DNA of 64,000 nucleotides from Salinarchaeum sp. Harcht-Bsk1 (GCF_000403645.1 NC_021313.1:806001-870000), one strand, 5' to 3'; counted from the first letter of the stretch, positions 25,383 to 34,995 are shown. The notes: a model not told the origin generated them from the sequence alone. Translations and numbers: made by a program.

Positions 25383-25401
25383 GGGCGTTCACTGAACGCC
25401 C
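25383..25401. repeat. 19-bp inverted repeat after the ABC-2 operon
   Basis: GGGCGTTCA and TGAACGCCC are perfect complements around a single C. As RNA this folds as a 7-bp stem with a 5-nt loop. It begins 22 nt after the permease stop, so a 3'-end hairpin or a protein-binding palindrome is possible. No T-run follows. Confidence 0.4.
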
Positions 25402-25617
25402 GAACAGTTGGCTGCGGCTCCGCGAATCGGCCCCTGGGGCTCGGCCGGTCCGCGTTCCAGCGGTCGACGAATCGGCCGCCTCGGCACCAGCGACACCGAT
25501 CCCGGTCGGCGGGTAGCGCGATCGTTCACTCCTGTAGGTGTCCGTACAACGACGCACCAGTTGTCGCGCTTCGGGAAGCGCAACCCCTAACATCGCCGCT
25601 ACCGTCGTCGGTCCTGT

Positions 25618-26697
25618 ATGCGTGCCGAGCCGCAGTCGTTCGACCGGGTGCTGTCCTCGATGTGCACGGAGCCACATCCGGCAGCGCGCGAGGCCGCCGA
25701 AACCTTCCTCGCGACCAACCCCGGCGATCCGGCGACCTATCCCGCCATCGCCGACCTCGAAGCGGACGTCGTCGACCGGCTCGGCGAGATTACGTCGCTC
25801 GCAGACCCCCACGGCTTCGTCGCCAGCGGGGGCACGGAGGCGAACATCCAGGCGGTCCGGGCCGCTCGCGATCGCTCTGACTCACGGGACCCCAACGTCG
25901 TCGCCCCGGAAACGGTCCACTTCTCGGTCCGGAAGGCCGCCGACGTGCTCGGCGTCGAGTTGCGAACCACGCCCGTCGACGCGGACTACCGGGCGGAACC
26001 AGCCGCCATCGACGCGGCGACCGACGCCGACACCGCGTTGATCGTCGGCGTCGCCGGCTCGACGGAGTACGGCCGGGTCGATCCGATTCCGGCGCTCGGC
26101 GAGGTCGCGACCGACACCGGCGCCATGCTACACGTCGACGCGGCGTGGGGCGGTTTTGTCCTCCCCTTCACCGACTACGAGTGGGACTTCGCGGTCGAAG
26201 CCGTGGACACGCTGACGATCGATCCCCACAAACTCGGGCAGGCCGCGATCCCCGCCGGCGGGCTGCTCGCCCGCGAGAAGGCGACCGTCGACGCACTCGC
26301 CGTCGAGACGCCGTACCTCGAATCGACGACGCAGGCGACGCTGACGGGGACCCGCTCCGGCGCGGGCGTCGCGAGCGCGGCCGCGGCCCTCGACGCGCTC
26401 TGGCCGGAGGGCTACCGCGAGACCTACGAGCGCCAGCAGGCGCTGGCGGAGTGGCTCGCTGGCGAGTTCGAGGACCTTGGCTTCGACGTCGTCGAGCCCT
26501 CCTTGCCGCTGGTCGCAGCGGACCTCGACGCCTCGCTCTTCGATTCGCTTCGCGAGGAGGGCTGGCGCGTCTCGCGAACCCGGGCCGGCGAGCTGCGGAT
26601 CGTCTGCATGCCACACGTCACCCGGGAGATGCTGGAGTCGTTCCTCGCGGACGTGCGTGCACTTCAGCCGCGGGCTGCGCCTGCTGCCGACGACTGA
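25618..26697 (+). CDS. mfnA: MfnA-type L-aspartate/tyrosine decarboxylase
   Basis: 359 residues, PLP-dependent group II decarboxylase. [20 protein letters not shown] binds the cofactor phosphate, [11 protein letters not shown] carries the Asp that pairs with the PLP ring, and [16 protein letters not shown] carries the Schiff-base lysine K205. In haloarchaea this family is thought to make beta-alanine from aspartate for coenzyme A; in methanogens it decarboxylates tyrosine for methanofuran. With no methanofuran in haloarchaea, aspartate is the likelier substrate (inference). It is monocistronic with a 257-bp upstream gap. Confidence 0.9.
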   Translation: MRAEPQSFDRVLSSMCTEPHPAAREAAETFLATNPGDPATYPAIADLEADVVDRLGEITSLADPHGFVASGGTEANIQAVRAARDRSDSRDPNVVAPETVHFSVRKAADVLGVELRTTPVDADYRAEPAAIDAATDADTALIVGVAGSTEYGRVDPIPALGEVATDTGAMLHVDAAWGGFVLPFTDYEWDFAVEAVDTLTIDPHKLGQAAIPAGGLLAREKATVDALAVETPYLESTTQATLTGTRSGAGVASAAAALDALWPEGYRETYERQQALAEWLAGEFEDLGFDVVEPSLPLVAADLDASLFDSLREEGWRVSRTRAGELRIVCMPHVTREMLESFLADVRALQPRAAPAADD

Positions 26698-26875
26698 GAC
26701 GACCGGTCACGACGCCAGGCAGGCGTTCCAGCGATCCGCCTGGTGCGCGAACGGCCCACCCGTCTTTCTGATTCGTCGATAGGAGCGGAGAAAGCTGCCC
26801 GAACGGAGAATTTCGGCGCGGCGGTGCTGCTTGCGATATCGGGAGTACCGACAGGAAGCGGGTCGCGTGGCCGCC

Positions 26876-27154
26876 TCAGGTCCGGAGGTAGTAGACCTGC
26901 TTGCGCGCGTCGCGGAAGGAGTACCGGGAGCCGATGAGGCCGGCGTCCTCGAGGCGGTTGAGGGCGTAGCGAACGGTGCGGTCCGGCAGCAGGGACTCCT
27001 CCGCGAGCTGCCCCTGGGAGAGCGGGGTGTCGCTCTCGAGTACCTTCGCGACCAGTTTCGCGCTCGGCGGGAGCTCGCGAAGCCTGTCACGATATTCGGT
27101 TTCAGAGAGAGTTTCTGCCTCGTCCGCCCGTTCTTCCGCCGTCGTCGTGCTCAT
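26876..27154 (-). CDS. Small winged-helix transcriptional regulator
   Basis: 92 residues from the ATG at 27154 (MSTTTAEERADEAETLSE). The body is a compact MarR/TrmB-like winged helix: LPPSAKLVAKVLESDTPLSQ, GQLAEESLLPDRTVRYALNR, LEDAGLIGSRYSFRDARKQV, ending YYLRT. No effector domain is present, so it is probably a DNA-binding-only regulator. Close relatives occur widely in haloarchaea. It lies 170 nt beyond the MacB-type permease stop on the same strand; AT-rich DNA at 27177-27240 probably holds its promoter. Confidence 0.85.
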   Translation of the reverse strand: MSTTTAEERADEAETLSETEYRDRLRELPPSAKLVAKVLESDTPLSQGQLAEESLLPDRTVRYALNRLEDAGLIGSRYSFRDARKQVYYLRT

Positions 27155-27323
27155 ACGTCCACTACAGGATTCAGCCAATGGTAAAACTTAGTATACTGGT
27201 GTTCATACAATAAATAGAATATAAGGTGTTTAATTCGCATATGGATTTCTCGGGTGTCTGGCGCTCGCTTCCCGGGACTGGACCGGCCGTTCTTCGAACT
27301 CGACCGCGCGAACGGCGGTACGG

Positions 27324-28574
27324 TCACTCGTAGCGGAGCGCCTCGATCGGATCGATGCGCGCCGCGCTCCAGGCGGGGTAGAGTCCCGCGATCACCCCGA
27401 CGACGATCCCGACGAGAATGGCGACGGCGCCCCACGTCACCGGAAGGACGAACGGGAGGTCCAGCCACTGCGTGACGCCGTAGCCCGCGAGCATGCCGAC
27501 GGCCAACCCAAGGATCGCCCCGAACAGCCCTAGCACGACCGCCTCGACCAGGAACAACTGGAGGACGTCTCGGTTCTGGAAGCCGACAGCTTTCATGATC
27601 CCGATCTCGCGGGTGCGCTCGGTGACGCTGACCAGCATGATGTTGGCGATGCCGACAGCGCCGACGACCAGCGAGATGAGCGCGATGGCGGTGACGAACC
27701 CGGTGAAGCGGTTCAACACGGTCTGGATCTGCCTGACGAACTGCTCGTTCGTCCGAACCACTGTCTCGTAGGAGCCCGGGAGGAGCTGGGCGGCGTCCGA
27801 GTCGCTCTCGAGATAGGTCGACACGCGATCGGAGACGTCGTCGACCCGGTCGTAGTCGACGGCGACGACGGTCAGCCGCGAGTAGACGCGCTGGCGCTCG
27901 CCGGTCGTCGGACTCTCGAGCGTCGTCTGGACGAACGGATCGGTCGGGCCGTACACCTGGGGAAGCGAGACGGACGGTCCGAACGCGGTGTCATCCGGTG
28001 CTTCGAGGATTCCGACCACGGTCGCAGTGACCGTCTCCCCACCGTCGCGCCTGATTTCGATTTCGTCGCCGACCGAGACGTTGGTCCGGAAGACGGTCGC
28101 CGCCTGCTGGTTGAGCACGACCTGGGCTTCGCCGGGTTCGAAGGGACCGCCGGCCGAGAAGTTCTCCTCCCCGGTCTCCTCGAAGTACGCTGGCGTCGTC
28201 GCGGTGAGCGCCGGGAGCCCGACGGTCTGGTTGGCGTAGGTGACGCCGGACAGCGAGACGGTTCCCTGCGGGACCACCGTTTCGACCCCCTGTAAGGCCC
28301 GGATCTCTTCGAGGTCGCGTTCGGTGAAGACGACCTGCCCGCCGTCGAACCCGCCGAAGCCGTCCGCCCCTTCCGGCTGGGTGAAGACGGTCATCGCCGG
28401 AGACCGGCCGGTCGTGAGTTCGCCGACGACGGCCTCCTCGAGGCTGGCACCGAGCACGACGAAGGTGATGACCGCACCGACGCCGATGACGACGCCGAGC
28501 AGCGTCAGCGCCGATCGGAGGCGGTGGCTCCCGATCGACTGCCAGGCCATCCGGAGGCTCTCGAGGACGTCCAT
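27324..28574 (-). CDS. MacB/FtsX-type ABC transporter permease
   Basis: 416 residues from the ATG at 28574; a GTG at 28577 is one codon upstream. The N-terminal helix is in WQSIGSHRLRSALTLLGVVI, followed by a periplasmic-type extracellular domain of about 220 residues and three C-terminal helices: GFVTAIALISLVVGAVGIAN, VVLGLFGAILGLAVGMLAGY and WGAVAILVGIVVGVIAGLYP. This is the MacB/LolC permease layout with MLVSVTERTREIGIMKAVGF. The start overlaps the ATPase stop as TGATG. Export of lipoproteins, peptides or drugs is possible. Confidence 0.9.
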   Translation of the reverse strand: MDVLESLRMAWQSIGSHRLRSALTLLGVVIGVGAVITFVVLGASLEEAVVGELTTGRSPAMTVFTQPEGADGFGGFDGGQVVFTERDLEEIRALQGVETVVPQGTVSLSGVTYANQTVGLPALTATTPAYFEETGEENFSAGGPFEPGEAQVVLNQQAATVFRTNVSVGDEIEIRRDGGETVTATVVGILEAPDDTAFGPSVSLPQVYGPTDPFVQTTLESPTTGERQRVYSRLTVVAVDYDRVDDVSDRVSTYLESDSDAAQLLPGSYETVVRTNEQFVRQIQTVLNRFTGFVTAIALISLVVGAVGIANIMLVSVTERTREIGIMKAVGFQNRDVLQLFLVEAVVLGLFGAILGLAVGMLAGYGVTQWLDLPFVLPVTWGAVAILVGIVVGVIAGLYPAWSAARIDPIEALRYE

Positions 28575-29362
28575 CACTCGCCCTCCCGGTCGCCGTCACG
28601 CCGGCGGTCGTTCGATCCAGCGTCCACCGTCGGCCGTCGCGGCGATTCCACGACCTCGATGCGCTCGAGTTCGCCGTCCAGCAGGTGGAGGATCCTGTCG
28701 GCGTGCTCGCCGATCCGGCGCTCGTGAGTCACCACGAGCAGCGTGTTCCCCGCGGCGTGGAGTTCGCTGAACAGCCGCATGATCGTGTCTCCGGTGGTCG
28801 TGTCGACGTTTCCGGTCGGTTCGTCGGCGAGCAGCAACGTCGGGTCGTTGACGAGCGCCCTGGCGGTCGCGACGCGCTGGCGCTGGCCGCCCGAGAGTTC
28901 GTTCGGCAGGTGATCGAGTCGCTCGCCGAGTCCGACCTGCTCGAGGAGGCTCCGTGCCCGCTCCCGTCGCGCGGTGCGAGAGGCGTCCCTGGCGACCATC
29001 GGGAGGGCGACGTTCTGCAGGGCAGTGAGACGCGGCATCAGGTTGAACGTCTGGAAGACGAAGCCAATCTCCTCGCCCCGGAGTCGCGTCCGCTCGCGAT
29101 CGGAGAGGGCAGTTACGTCCTGGCCGTCGATGACGATCGTCCCCTCCGTCGGCGTGTCGAGACACCCGATCAGGTTCATCAGCGTGCTCTTTCCGGAGCC
29201 GCTCGGCCCCATGACCGCCGTGTAGGAACCACGCGGGAGTTCGAAGGAGACGTCGTGGAGCGCGCGGACCGGCTGTGCGGTCTGGTACGTCTTGCCGACG
29301 CCCCGGAGCGACACCGCCGTATCGGTGCGGTGGGCGGCCCCGCTCTCGGTCGAGCCGCTCAT
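28574..29362 (-). CDS. MacB/LolD-type ABC transporter ATP-binding protein
   Basis: 262 residues from the ATG at 29362 (MSGSTESGAAHRTDTAVSLR). Walker A is MGPSGSGKSTLMNLIGCLDT, the Q-loop is GFVFQTFNLMPRLTALQNVA, the signature is NELSGGQRQRVATARALVND and Walker B is LLLADEPTGNVDT, with a switch His in VVTHERR. All are hallmarks of the LolD/MacB subfamily. The final 30 residues are a polar tail. Its stop overlaps the permease start, so both are cotranslated. Confidence 0.93.
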   Translation of the reverse strand: MSGSTESGAAHRTDTAVSLRGVGKTYQTAQPVRALHDVSFELPRGSYTAVMGPSGSGKSTLMNLIGCLDTPTEGTIVIDGQDVTALSDRERTRLRGEEIGFVFQTFNLMPRLTALQNVALPMVARDASRTARRERARSLLEQVGLGERLDHLPNELSGGQRQRVATARALVNDPTLLLADEPTGNVDTTTGDTIMRLFSELHAAGNTLLVVTHERRIGEHADRILHLLDGELERIEVVESPRRPTVDAGSNDRRRDGDREGE

Positions 29363-29612
29363 GCTCCCCCCTGACGAGCGCCTGGAGACTGGGCCGCGGG
29401 ACCGACAGTCGAGCGAGCCATACGGAGGCATTCGACGAGCGGGCCACTGTTATACGGGCGTTACGAGACGCCGTCGACGCCGACCGCCCCGATAGCGAGA
29501 GGATACCGCCAGAGCGGCGTGGACGACCCTCACGCCCGAACCCGGCCCGAATCGCCGGCAAACCACGCGAGGAGCCGTCGAACACTTCCCGTTCGCACGC
29601 CGAGGACGAGCC

Positions 29613-30020
29613 ATGGCAGCGATTCCACCCGAGTTCCAGGACCTCTTCGAGAAGCAGACCCTCGCCCACGTGGCGACGATGCTCCCGAATGGACTGCCCC
29701 ACGTCACGCCGGTCTGGATCGATTACGATCCGGAGCGCGACCACCTGCTCTTCAACACCGCCCGCGGGCGTCGGAAGGAGCGCAACGTCCGAGCGAACCC
29801 CGCCGTCGGCGTCTCCATGTGCGACCCGGACGATCCCTATCGCTACTGCTCGGCGTGGGGTGAAGTCGTCGAGGTCACGGAGGACGGCGCCGTCGAGCAC
29901 ATCGACGAACTCGCACGGCGGTACATGGACGTCGACGAGTACCCCAACAAGGGCGACGAGGAGGGCGCACGCGTGATCGTCCGGATCGAAGCCGACGAGG
30001 TCGTGACCGGCGGAGAGTGA
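29613..30020 (+). CDS. PPOX-class (FMN/F420-binding) split-barrel protein
   Basis: 135 residues: FQDLFEKQTLAHVATMLPNG followed by LPHVTPVWIDYDPERDHLLF and NTARGRRKERNVRANPAVGV is the pyridoxamine-5'-phosphate-oxidase-like split barrel of the F420/PPOX group. These enzymes reduce varied substrates with F420H2 or FMN; the specific reaction is unknown. The C-terminal RYMDVDEYPNKGDEEGARVI is typical of this subgroup. Confidence 0.88.
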   Translation: MAAIPPEFQDLFEKQTLAHVATMLPNGLPHVTPVWIDYDPERDHLLFNTARGRRKERNVRANPAVGVSMCDPDDPYRYCSAWGEVVEVTEDGAVEHIDELARRYMDVDEYPNKGDEEGARVIVRIEADEVVTGGE

Positions 30021-30140
30021 CTGGAGCGGAGTGATCGACGCGGAGCGAACGCGGAAATGGCCAACGGAGGCTGATCGCCTCGGACGTCGGTGCTCCCAGA
30101 CGAGGCGATCGGCGACCACGTGCGCGACGAGCATTCAGTA

Positions 30141-30149
30141 CTATTTTAT
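30141..30149 (+). promoter_or_regulatory. TATA element of the methyltransferase gene
   Basis: CTATTTTAT lies 28-36 nt before a GTG at 30177. The spacing supports that GTG as a leaderless start over a longer open frame from 30090, which would run through this promoter. Confidence 0.5.
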
Positions 30150-30176
30150 CATCGGAGTGTCGATCCGCACCACAGC

Positions 30177-30884
30177 GTGAAGGGACAGGAGTGGTACCAG
30201 GAGCACGACGTCGCCGAGGCCTACGAAGACAAGCGGTTCTCCGGCGGCGGCCGGCTCATCGACCGACGCGAGAAAGAGGCCGTGCTCGACGCGCTCGGGC
30301 CCGTCGAGGACAAGCGCGTGCTCGAGATCGCGTGTGGCACCGGCCGCTTTACCGTGATGCTCGCCGAGCGTGGCGCGGACGTCGTCGGCCTCGACATCTC
30401 GAACGCCATGCTCGCCCAGGGCCGCGAGAAGGCCCGCGCCGCGGGCGTCCAGGACAGTCTCGACTTCCTGCGCGGCGACGCCGGCCGACTGCCCTTCCCC
30501 GACGATCACTTCGACGCAGTCCTCGCGATGCGCTTCTTCCACCTCGCGGATACGCCGGAGGCCTTCCTCTCGGAGATGGAGCGGGTCACGAAGGATCTCG
30601 TCGTCTTCGACACCTTCCGGCGCTTCTCGACCCGGTCGATCTACAACTGGGCGCTCCCGATGGGGTCGCGCCTCTACTCCCGGTCGGAAGTCGACGGCCT
30701 CCTCGAATCGGCCGACCTCGAACTCCGTCAGGCCTGGCACGACTGGGTGTTCCCCTACGGCTTCTACCGACAGCTCCCCGGTGCGGTCGCCAGACCGTTC
30801 CGGATTCTCGACGGCACGCTCGGGTCGCTCCCCGGCGGGAACGCACTCGCGTCGGTCTCCTACTGGCAGACGTCGGTGGAGTGA
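30177..30884 (+). CDS. SAM-dependent methyltransferase
   Basis: 235 residues from the GTG at 30177, chosen from the TATA spacing and from the family-like opening VKGQEWYQEHDVAEAYEDKR. Class I Rossmann motifs are VLEIACGTGRFTVMLAERGA (SAM-binding Gly motif), VVGLDISNAMLAQGREKAR and LRGDAGRLPFPDDHFDAVLA (motif II/post-I). The C-terminal third (YNWALPMGSRLYSRSEVDGL) is a substrate-side cap. The substrate is unknown; UbiE/small-molecule-type methyltransferases are the nearest look-alikes. Confidence 0.85.
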   Translation: MKGQEWYQEHDVAEAYEDKRFSGGGRLIDRREKEAVLDALGPVEDKRVLEIACGTGRFTVMLAERGADVVGLDISNAMLAQGREKARAAGVQDSLDFLRGDAGRLPFPDDHFDAVLAMRFFHLADTPEAFLSEMERVTKDLVVFDTFRRFSTRSIYNWALPMGSRLYSRSEVDGLLESADLELRQAWHDWVFPYGFYRQLPGAVARPFRILDGTLGSLPGGNALASVSYWQTSVE

Positions 30885-30946
30885 ACGAGCGGGGTTCACT
30901 GTAGCCGCCTTCTCAATTGGTCGACGAAGCAGCGCCGCGGCGCCGA

Positions 30947-31924
30947 CTACTCGTGGCCCGACACCCGGACCGGCTCGTAGGGCTCCTCGAGGTAGGCCTG
31001 GTCGCTCTCGGAGAGGTCGATCTCCAGCGCCTCGACGGCCTGTTCGAGGTGCTCGACGCTCGTGGTGCCCACGATCGGTGCGTCGACGGCGTCCTGGTGG
31101 AGTAACCACGACAGGGCGATCTGAGCCATCGTCACGCCCTTCTCCGCGGCGAGTTCCGCGACGCGCTCGTTGATCTCCTGCCCACCGCCCTCGCGGTAGG
31201 GGTGTTCGTACATGTGCTCCTCCGTCTCGCCCCGCGTGGTGGCGTCGATGTCCTCGTGCGGCCGCGTGAGGTAGCCACGCGCCATCGGACTCCACGGGAT
31301 CACGCCGACGCCCTCCCGTTCACAGAGGGGCAGCATCTCGCGTTCCTCCTCGCGGTAGACGAGGTTGTAGTGGTTCTGCATCGTCGCGAAGCGGTCGAGA
31401 CCGAGCCGGTCGCTGGTGTGCAGGGCGTCGGCGAACTGGTGGGCCCACATCGAGGACGCGCCAGCGTGACGGATCTGGCCGCGGCGGACCGCGTCGTCGA
31501 GCGCGCGGAGCGTCTGCTCCATCGGCGTGTCGTAGTCGTAGCGGTGGATCTGGTAGAGGTCGATGGTGTCCATGCCCAGGCGCTCCAGGGAGTTCGACAG
31601 CTCCTGCTCGATGGCCTTCCGGGAGAGACCGCCGGAGTTCGGATTGTCCTCGTCCATCTGGAAGAAGCCCTTCGTCGCGACGACCTGCTCGTCGCGGTCG
31701 TAGTCGGCGAGGACGTTCCCCAGGACCCGCTCGGACTCGCCCAGCGAGTACATGTTCGCGGTGTCGAAGAAGTTGATCCCCAGATCGATGGCGCGCTCGA
31801 TGATCTCGCGGGACTCCTCCTCGTCGAGAACCCACTCGCGCCAGTCGCTCGTCCCGAAACTCATGCAGCCGAGGCAGATTCGGCTGACCTCCATGCCCGT
31901 CGAACCGAGAGTGGTGTACTCCAT
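30947..31924 (-). CDS. Aldo/keto reductase
   Basis: 325 residues from the ATG at 31924 (MEYTTLGSTGMEVSRICLGC). Catalytic tetrad candidates: Asp and Tyr in GINFFDTANMYSLGESERVL, Lys in VVATKGFFQ, and His in YQIHRYDYDTPM. The NADP site is IPWSPMARGYLTRPH and the late VTMAQIALSWLLHQ with IVGTTSVEHLEQAVEAL. It belongs to the YajO/Tas-like subgroup. The substrate is unknown. A longer frame upstream overlaps the intergenic region and lacks family similarity. Confidence 0.92.
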   Translation of the reverse strand: MEYTTLGSTGMEVSRICLGCMSFGTSDWREWVLDEEESREIIERAIDLGINFFDTANMYSLGESERVLGNVLADYDRDEQVVATKGFFQMDEDNPNSGGLSRKAIEQELSNSLERLGMDTIDLYQIHRYDYDTPMEQTLRALDDAVRRGQIRHAGASSMWAHQFADALHTSDRLGLDRFATMQNHYNLVYREEEREMLPLCEREGVGVIPWSPMARGYLTRPHEDIDATTRGETEEHMYEHPYREGGGQEINERVAELAAEKGVTMAQIALSWLLHQDAVDAPIVGTTSVEHLEQAVEALEIDLSESDQAYLEEPYEPVRVSGHE

Positions 31925-32078
31925 GTGCGGAGCAACCACCCCGTGGACCAAAACGCTCGGGGCATCGGCACGCCGCGCGGCGGGGCCGCCGGAATCCAGC
32001 ACAGCCCGCCGGGGGACGTCCGATCGGATCCGCTTCGTCGAGGGACACGCTCATTGTGCCGCCGGGCGACGCGGCTGT

Positions 32079-33317
32079 ATGGCCGACTATCGCCCCGTCA
32101 CCGACGACCGCCGGGCGAGGTACCACGCGATCATGCAGCAGGCGTTCGACGCCGAGAGCGGCCCGGCGCCGAGTTACGCGGACGGCGACGCCGACGAGGA
32201 CCCGGAGGACTGGCCCCCTGACCTCTCCGATCCCCGGGGCCTCGTCGCCGACGACGAAGTCGTTTCCACCTGCAAGCTGTACTACCTGGACGCGACGGTT
32301 CGCGGCGAGTGGACCGAGATCGGCGGCCTGGGCGGCGTCGCCACGCCACCCGAGCACCGCCGGAAAGGGTACTCCCGCGAGACGCTCCAGGGTGCACTGA
32401 CGGAGTACCGCGAGCAGGGCGTCGACCTCGTCGCACTGTGGCCCTCCACCGTCCGCTTCTACCGCGGCCTCGGCTGGGGCGTCGCGAACCGGACGCAGCG
32501 GGCGCGAGTCCCACCGGCACAGCTCGTGGAGATCGAGGGGCCGGAACCGGCCGGCGGCGACGATGGCCGATTCCGACAGCTCGACGCCGACGACTGGGAA
32601 CGCCTGCGAAGCGTGGAAGTCGAGCGCGCCCAGCGGTTCGGACTCTCGCTCCGACGCACCGAGGAGTGGTGGCGCACACGGACGCTCGCCGCGTGGCCGA
32701 GTGGCCCCGGACCGTACGTCTACGGCGACGAGGTCGACGGCGACCTCCGGGGGTACGTACTCACGCACGTCCGGGAGGGCGAGGACGGGAAGGAGCTGAA
32801 AGTGCAGGATCTCGCCGGCGTCGATCACGCCGCAGAACGAACCCTGCTCGGCTTCCTCGCGAACTACGATTCCCAGGTCGAGACGGTGGTGCTCGACGGT
32901 CCGCTCGCCGGCGACCTGCCGGAACTGGTGCCCGATCCCGGCGAACTGGACGTGACGGAATCGGTCGGGACGATGATCCGGCTAACTGACGTGCAGCGGT
33001 GGCTCGAAGGATACGAGTGGCCCGCCAGCGTGGAGGATCGGTTCGTCCTCGACGTCGCGGATCCGCTCCTCGATCGCAACGCCGACCAGTTCCTCGTGCA
33101 CGTCGCGGACGGCGAGGCGACCGTCGAGTCTGCAGGGGGCGACCTCGCCGGGGACGCGACGCTCGGGATCGGCACGCTCTCGCGGCTAGCGATCGGTGCG
33201 ATCGACGTCGACCGTGCGGAGCGACTCCGGGACCTCCAGGTACACGACGATGCCTCCCGGGAGACCCTCGAAACCGCGTTCCCCGCCGAGCCGGTGTATC
33301 TCCGGGAGTTCTTCTGA
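32079..33317 (+). CDS. Eis-like GNAT N-acetyltransferase
   Basis: 412 residues from the ATG at 32079 (MADYRPVTDDRRARYHAIMQ). The N-terminal GNAT domain has the acetyl-CoA loop GGVATPPEHRRKGYSRETLQ and LWPSTVRFYRGLGWGVANRT. A second degenerate GNAT domain and a C-terminal SCP2-like domain follow (LDRNADQFLVHVADGEATV), ending EPVYLREFF; in Eis proteins the C-terminal carboxylate reaches the active site. The Eis family acetylates amines on aminoglycosides or lysines. The physiological substrate here is unknown. Confidence 0.87.
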   Translation: MADYRPVTDDRRARYHAIMQQAFDAESGPAPSYADGDADEDPEDWPPDLSDPRGLVADDEVVSTCKLYYLDATVRGEWTEIGGLGGVATPPEHRRKGYSRETLQGALTEYREQGVDLVALWPSTVRFYRGLGWGVANRTQRARVPPAQLVEIEGPEPAGGDDGRFRQLDADDWERLRSVEVERAQRFGLSLRRTEEWWRTRTLAAWPSGPGPYVYGDEVDGDLRGYVLTHVREGEDGKELKVQDLAGVDHAAERTLLGFLANYDSQVETVVLDGPLAGDLPELVPDPGELDVTESVGTMIRLTDVQRWLEGYEWPASVEDRFVLDVADPLLDRNADQFLVHVADGEATVESAGGDLAGDATLGIGTLSRLAIGAIDVDRAERLRDLQVHDDASRETLETAFPAEPVYLREFF

Positions 33318-33345
33318 CCGCACCCGGCGCGATCCGTCGGCACCC

Positions 33346-33445
33346 CGTTCGAACGTTCGGCCAGTTGCCTCGTTCGGGGGTTCGACTGGTTGCATCGTTC
33401 GGACGTGCGATCGGTTGCCTCGTTCGACCGTGCGACCTCTCGCCC
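33346..33445 (+). repeat. Four tandem imperfect 25-bp repeats
   Basis: Units begin at 33346, 33371, 33396 and 33421, each opening CGTTCG and, in the first three, closing GTTGCCT or GTTGCAT. Unit 4 diverges in its 3' half. The array occupies the gap between the acetyltransferase stop and the gatB TATA-like patch (GCTTTAGC, 33459-33466). Confidence 0.7.
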
Positions 33446-33489
33446 GCGCAGCGAAGCGCTTTAGCGACGCCACGCCGAATCCGCGGACA

Positions 33490-34995
33490 ATGAGTACGCA
33501 GGCCGCCGCGACGGAGGAACTCGCGGTCGTCATCGGGCTGGAGGTCCACGTCCAGCTCGAGACGGACACGAAGATCTTCTGTGGCTGCTCGACCGAACCG
33601 GCCGACGAGCCCAACACCCGCACCTGCCCCACCTGCCTGGGGCTCCCCGGCGCGCTCCCGGTCCTCAACGAGGGCGCCGTCGAGGCGGCGGTGAAGGTCG
33701 GGAAGGCCATCGACGCGACGATCCCCGAGACCACCCGGTTTCACCGGAAGAACTACTTCTACCCCGACCTGCCGAAGAACTTCCAGATCACGCAGTACGA
33801 CGAGCCGATCTGCCAGGACGGCGAACTGGAGATCAGCCACGAGGGCGAGCGCCGCGTCGTCGGCATCGAGCGCGCCCACCTCGAGGAGGACCCCGGCTCG
33901 CTGCGGCACGTCGGCGGCTCCATCGACACGGCGGAGTACACGCTCGTCGACTACAACCGGGCGGGAACCCCGCTGCTGGAGATCGTCACGGAGCCGGACT
34001 TCCGCGCGCCCCAGGAGGTCCGGGCCTTCCTCGCGAAGCTGACGGAGGTGCTGGAGTACCTCGGCGTGTTCGACGCCGAGCGCGACGGTTCGCTGCGCGT
34101 CGACGCCAACATCTCGATCGTCGACGCCGAGGAGGTCGACGACGAGACGGGCGAGATTTCGATCGAGACGCTCGAGGCCGCCAACCGTACCGAGGTCAAG
34201 AACATCTCCTCGCACAAGGCCGCCGAACAGGCGCTGGCCTACGAGGTCACTCGCCAGAAGAACGCCATCTCGCGGGGCCGGGAGGTCGAACAGGAGACCC
34301 GTCACTGGGACGAGGGCAAGGGCGTCACCGTCTCGATGCGCTCCAAGGAGGCCGAGAAGGACTACCGGTACTTCGAGGAGGCCGATCTCCCGCCGCTGGA
34401 GGTCGCCGACTGGAAGGAAGAGATCGACATCCCGGAGCTCCCCGACGCCCGCCGCGAGCGCTTCCGCGAGGAGTATGGGCTCGGGCAGGAGGCCGCGGAC
34501 AAGCTGACCTCCACGAAGCAGGTCGCGGACTTCTACGAACGGGTCGCCGCCGACTTCGAGCCCGACCTCGCGGCGACGTGGGTCGCCGACGAACTGCTCG
34601 GCGAACTCAACTACCGCGACATGGCAATCACCGACGTGGAGGGCCGTCTCGACGAGTTCCACCGGCTCGTCGAACTCGTCGCTGCCGAGGAGATCACGGC
34701 GAAAAACGCCAGCGAGGTCGTCCTCCGCACGATGCTCGACGAGGGCGACGAGACTGGCGAGGGGCCAGGCCCGGACGCGATCGTCGAGGCCGAAGACCTC
34801 GGCAAGACCGACGAGGGCGAGGTCGAAGCCGCGGTCGAGGCCGCGATCGACGAGAACCCCGACGCCGTGGCGGACTACCACGACGGCGACGACGGCGCGA
34901 TCAACTTCCTCGTCGGGCAAGTCATGCAGGCGACCGGCGGGAGTGCGGATCCCGGGACGGTGAACCAGCTACTGCGCGAGGAACTGGAATCCTGA
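33490..34995 (+). CDS. gatB: Asp-tRNA(Asn)/Glu-tRNA(Gln) amidotransferase subunit B
   Basis: 501 residues from the ATG at 33490 (MSTQAAATEELAVVIGLEVH). Signatures: VHVQLETDTKIFCGCSTEPA and RTCPTCLGLPGALPVLNE (paired Cys zinc site), RKNYFYPDLPKNFQITQYDE, and the YqeY/tail domain ending EELES. GatB binds the mischarged tRNA and phosphorylates the Asp or Glu side chain, which GatA then amidates. gatA and gatC are not adjacent. Tandem repeats flank it on both sides, one set covering its stop codon. GCTTTAGC at 33459-33466 is a plausible TATA. Confidence 0.95.
   Translation: MSTQAAATEELAVVIGLEVHVQLETDTKIFCGCSTEPADEPNTRTCPTCLGLPGALPVLNEGAVEAAVKVGKAIDATIPETTRFHRKNYFYPDLPKNFQITQYDEPICQDGELEISHEGERRVVGIERAHLEEDPGSLRHVGGSIDTAEYTLVDYNRAGTPLLEIVTEPDFRAPQEVRAFLAKLTEVLEYLGVFDAERDGSLRVDANISIVDAEEVDDETGEISIETLEAANRTEVKNISSHKAAEQALAYEVTRQKNAISRGREVEQETRHWDEGKGVTVSMRSKEAEKDYRYFEEADLPPLEVADWKEEIDIPELPDARRERFREEYGLGQEAADKLTSTKQVADFYERVAADFEPDLAATWVADELLGELNYRDMAITDVEGRLDEFHRLVELVAAEEITAKNASEVVLRTMLDEGDETGEGPGPDAIVEAEDLGKTDEGEVEAAVEAAIDENPDAVADYHDGDDGAINFLVGQVMQATGGSADPGTVNQLLREELES

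Noticed and set aside
33346-33445. CRISPR array
   Set aside because: Units are contiguous with no unique spacers, and no cas gene is in the window.
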